DNA of 5,030 nt from JBBIJH01 sp037446075 (GTDB lineage: Bacteria; Bacteroidota; Ignavibacteria; UBA10030; JAHEZR01): the NCBI GenBank assembly GCA_037446075.1, contig JBBIJH010000194.1, forward strand, positions 1 through 5,030. The letters are read 5' to 3'. The notes under the pieces are model-generated. The model was given only the letters and a program-made list of their open reading frames with translations, had not been told where the DNA came from and did no database searches. Below are positions 4,889 to 5,030 of the stretch, piece by piece. Both the position numbers and the translations under genes were made by a program. Each line of letters opens with the position of its first letter. The first letter of the stretch is position 1.

Positions 4889-5030
4889 AACCGGCACCAC
4901 GACGCTCGCTCATTTTGTAGAGGCAAAGTCGAAACAGAATCATCACAACAAAAAGTGCTCGCTCCACGCCGTGTGCGGTCTGGGGAAATTGGGTAATCGT
5001 CATCTATAGCCTTTACAATCGTATCATTCA
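4889..5030. other. Right flank without a recognisable gene
   Basis: No convincing gene is seen. An 8-bp word, GCTCGCTC, occurs twice (4904-4911 and 4957-4964). If an attC site begins at 4882, its left half (ACATAAC, then CCGGCACC) is visible, but no GTTRRRY core with a matching arm follows before the window ends. The site is either longer than the 57-141 bp usual for attC, or it is not an attC. A 54-codon minus-strand frame (5003-4839) crosses the right inverted repeat and is probably chance. Confidence 0.4.

Noticed and set aside
4839..5003. 54-codon minus-strand frame crossing the right inverted repeat, reading CYVKLFCE through it
   Set aside because: The left repeat read in the same frame also gives YVKLFCE and the single mismatch is synonymous (AAA/AAG), but one difference proves nothing, and the left frame has no start or similar surroundings.

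Overview
The window is ordinary bacterial chromosome that leads into a small recombination-associated locus. Every convincing gene lies on the + strand and base composition is roughly balanced. The gene content fits an environmental, MAG-type bacterium: a secreted six-bladed TolB/PD40 propeller protein with a conserved CPPPPDKSRGYVWP stretch, a lipoprotein with an OB-like tail, and a tyrosine recombinase with a HARP-like N-terminal extension. I lean towards the FCB group (Bacteroidota/Chlorobiota/Ignavibacteria-like), but with low confidence, because the two best promoter candidates are plain sigma-70 TTGACA types.

Region 1 (3-347) is the C-terminal 114 residues of a hemerythrin-like HHE protein, cut by the window edge. 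Region 2 (517-2620) is a tight three-gene cluster: an exported PD40/TolB-like propeller protein, a classical short-chain dehydrogenase/reductase 18 nt downstream, and a small lipoprotein whose start lies inside the 3' end of the reductase gene. A TTGACA-N17-TAAGTT promoter candidate sits before the cluster.

Region 3 (2621-2858) has no credible protein gene. It carries a shortened, chimeric tRNA-like fragment on the minus strand and then a strong TTGACA-N17-TAAGAT promoter. Region 4 (2859-4166) is a complete tyrosine recombinase with all six catalytic residues, a core-binding domain and an extra N-terminal domain resembling the HARP domain.

Region 5 (4167-5030) is the most interesting part. 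A pair of 16-bp repeats with palindromic cores begins at the recombinase stop codon. Next comes a 656-bp unit bounded by 24-bp inverted repeats (23/24 identical) that encloses one gene for a four-helix membrane protein resembling DUF1772. Each repeat starts GTTATGTGAA, which resembles both an integron attC core (GTTRRRY) and the XerD half of dif. A tRNA relic, a recombinase, twin repeats and a single-gene inverted-repeat unit in this order suggest that the membrane protein gene is a cassette or module moved or inverted by a tyrosine recombinase. This is inference: the sequence shows the repeats and the gene order, not the mobility.
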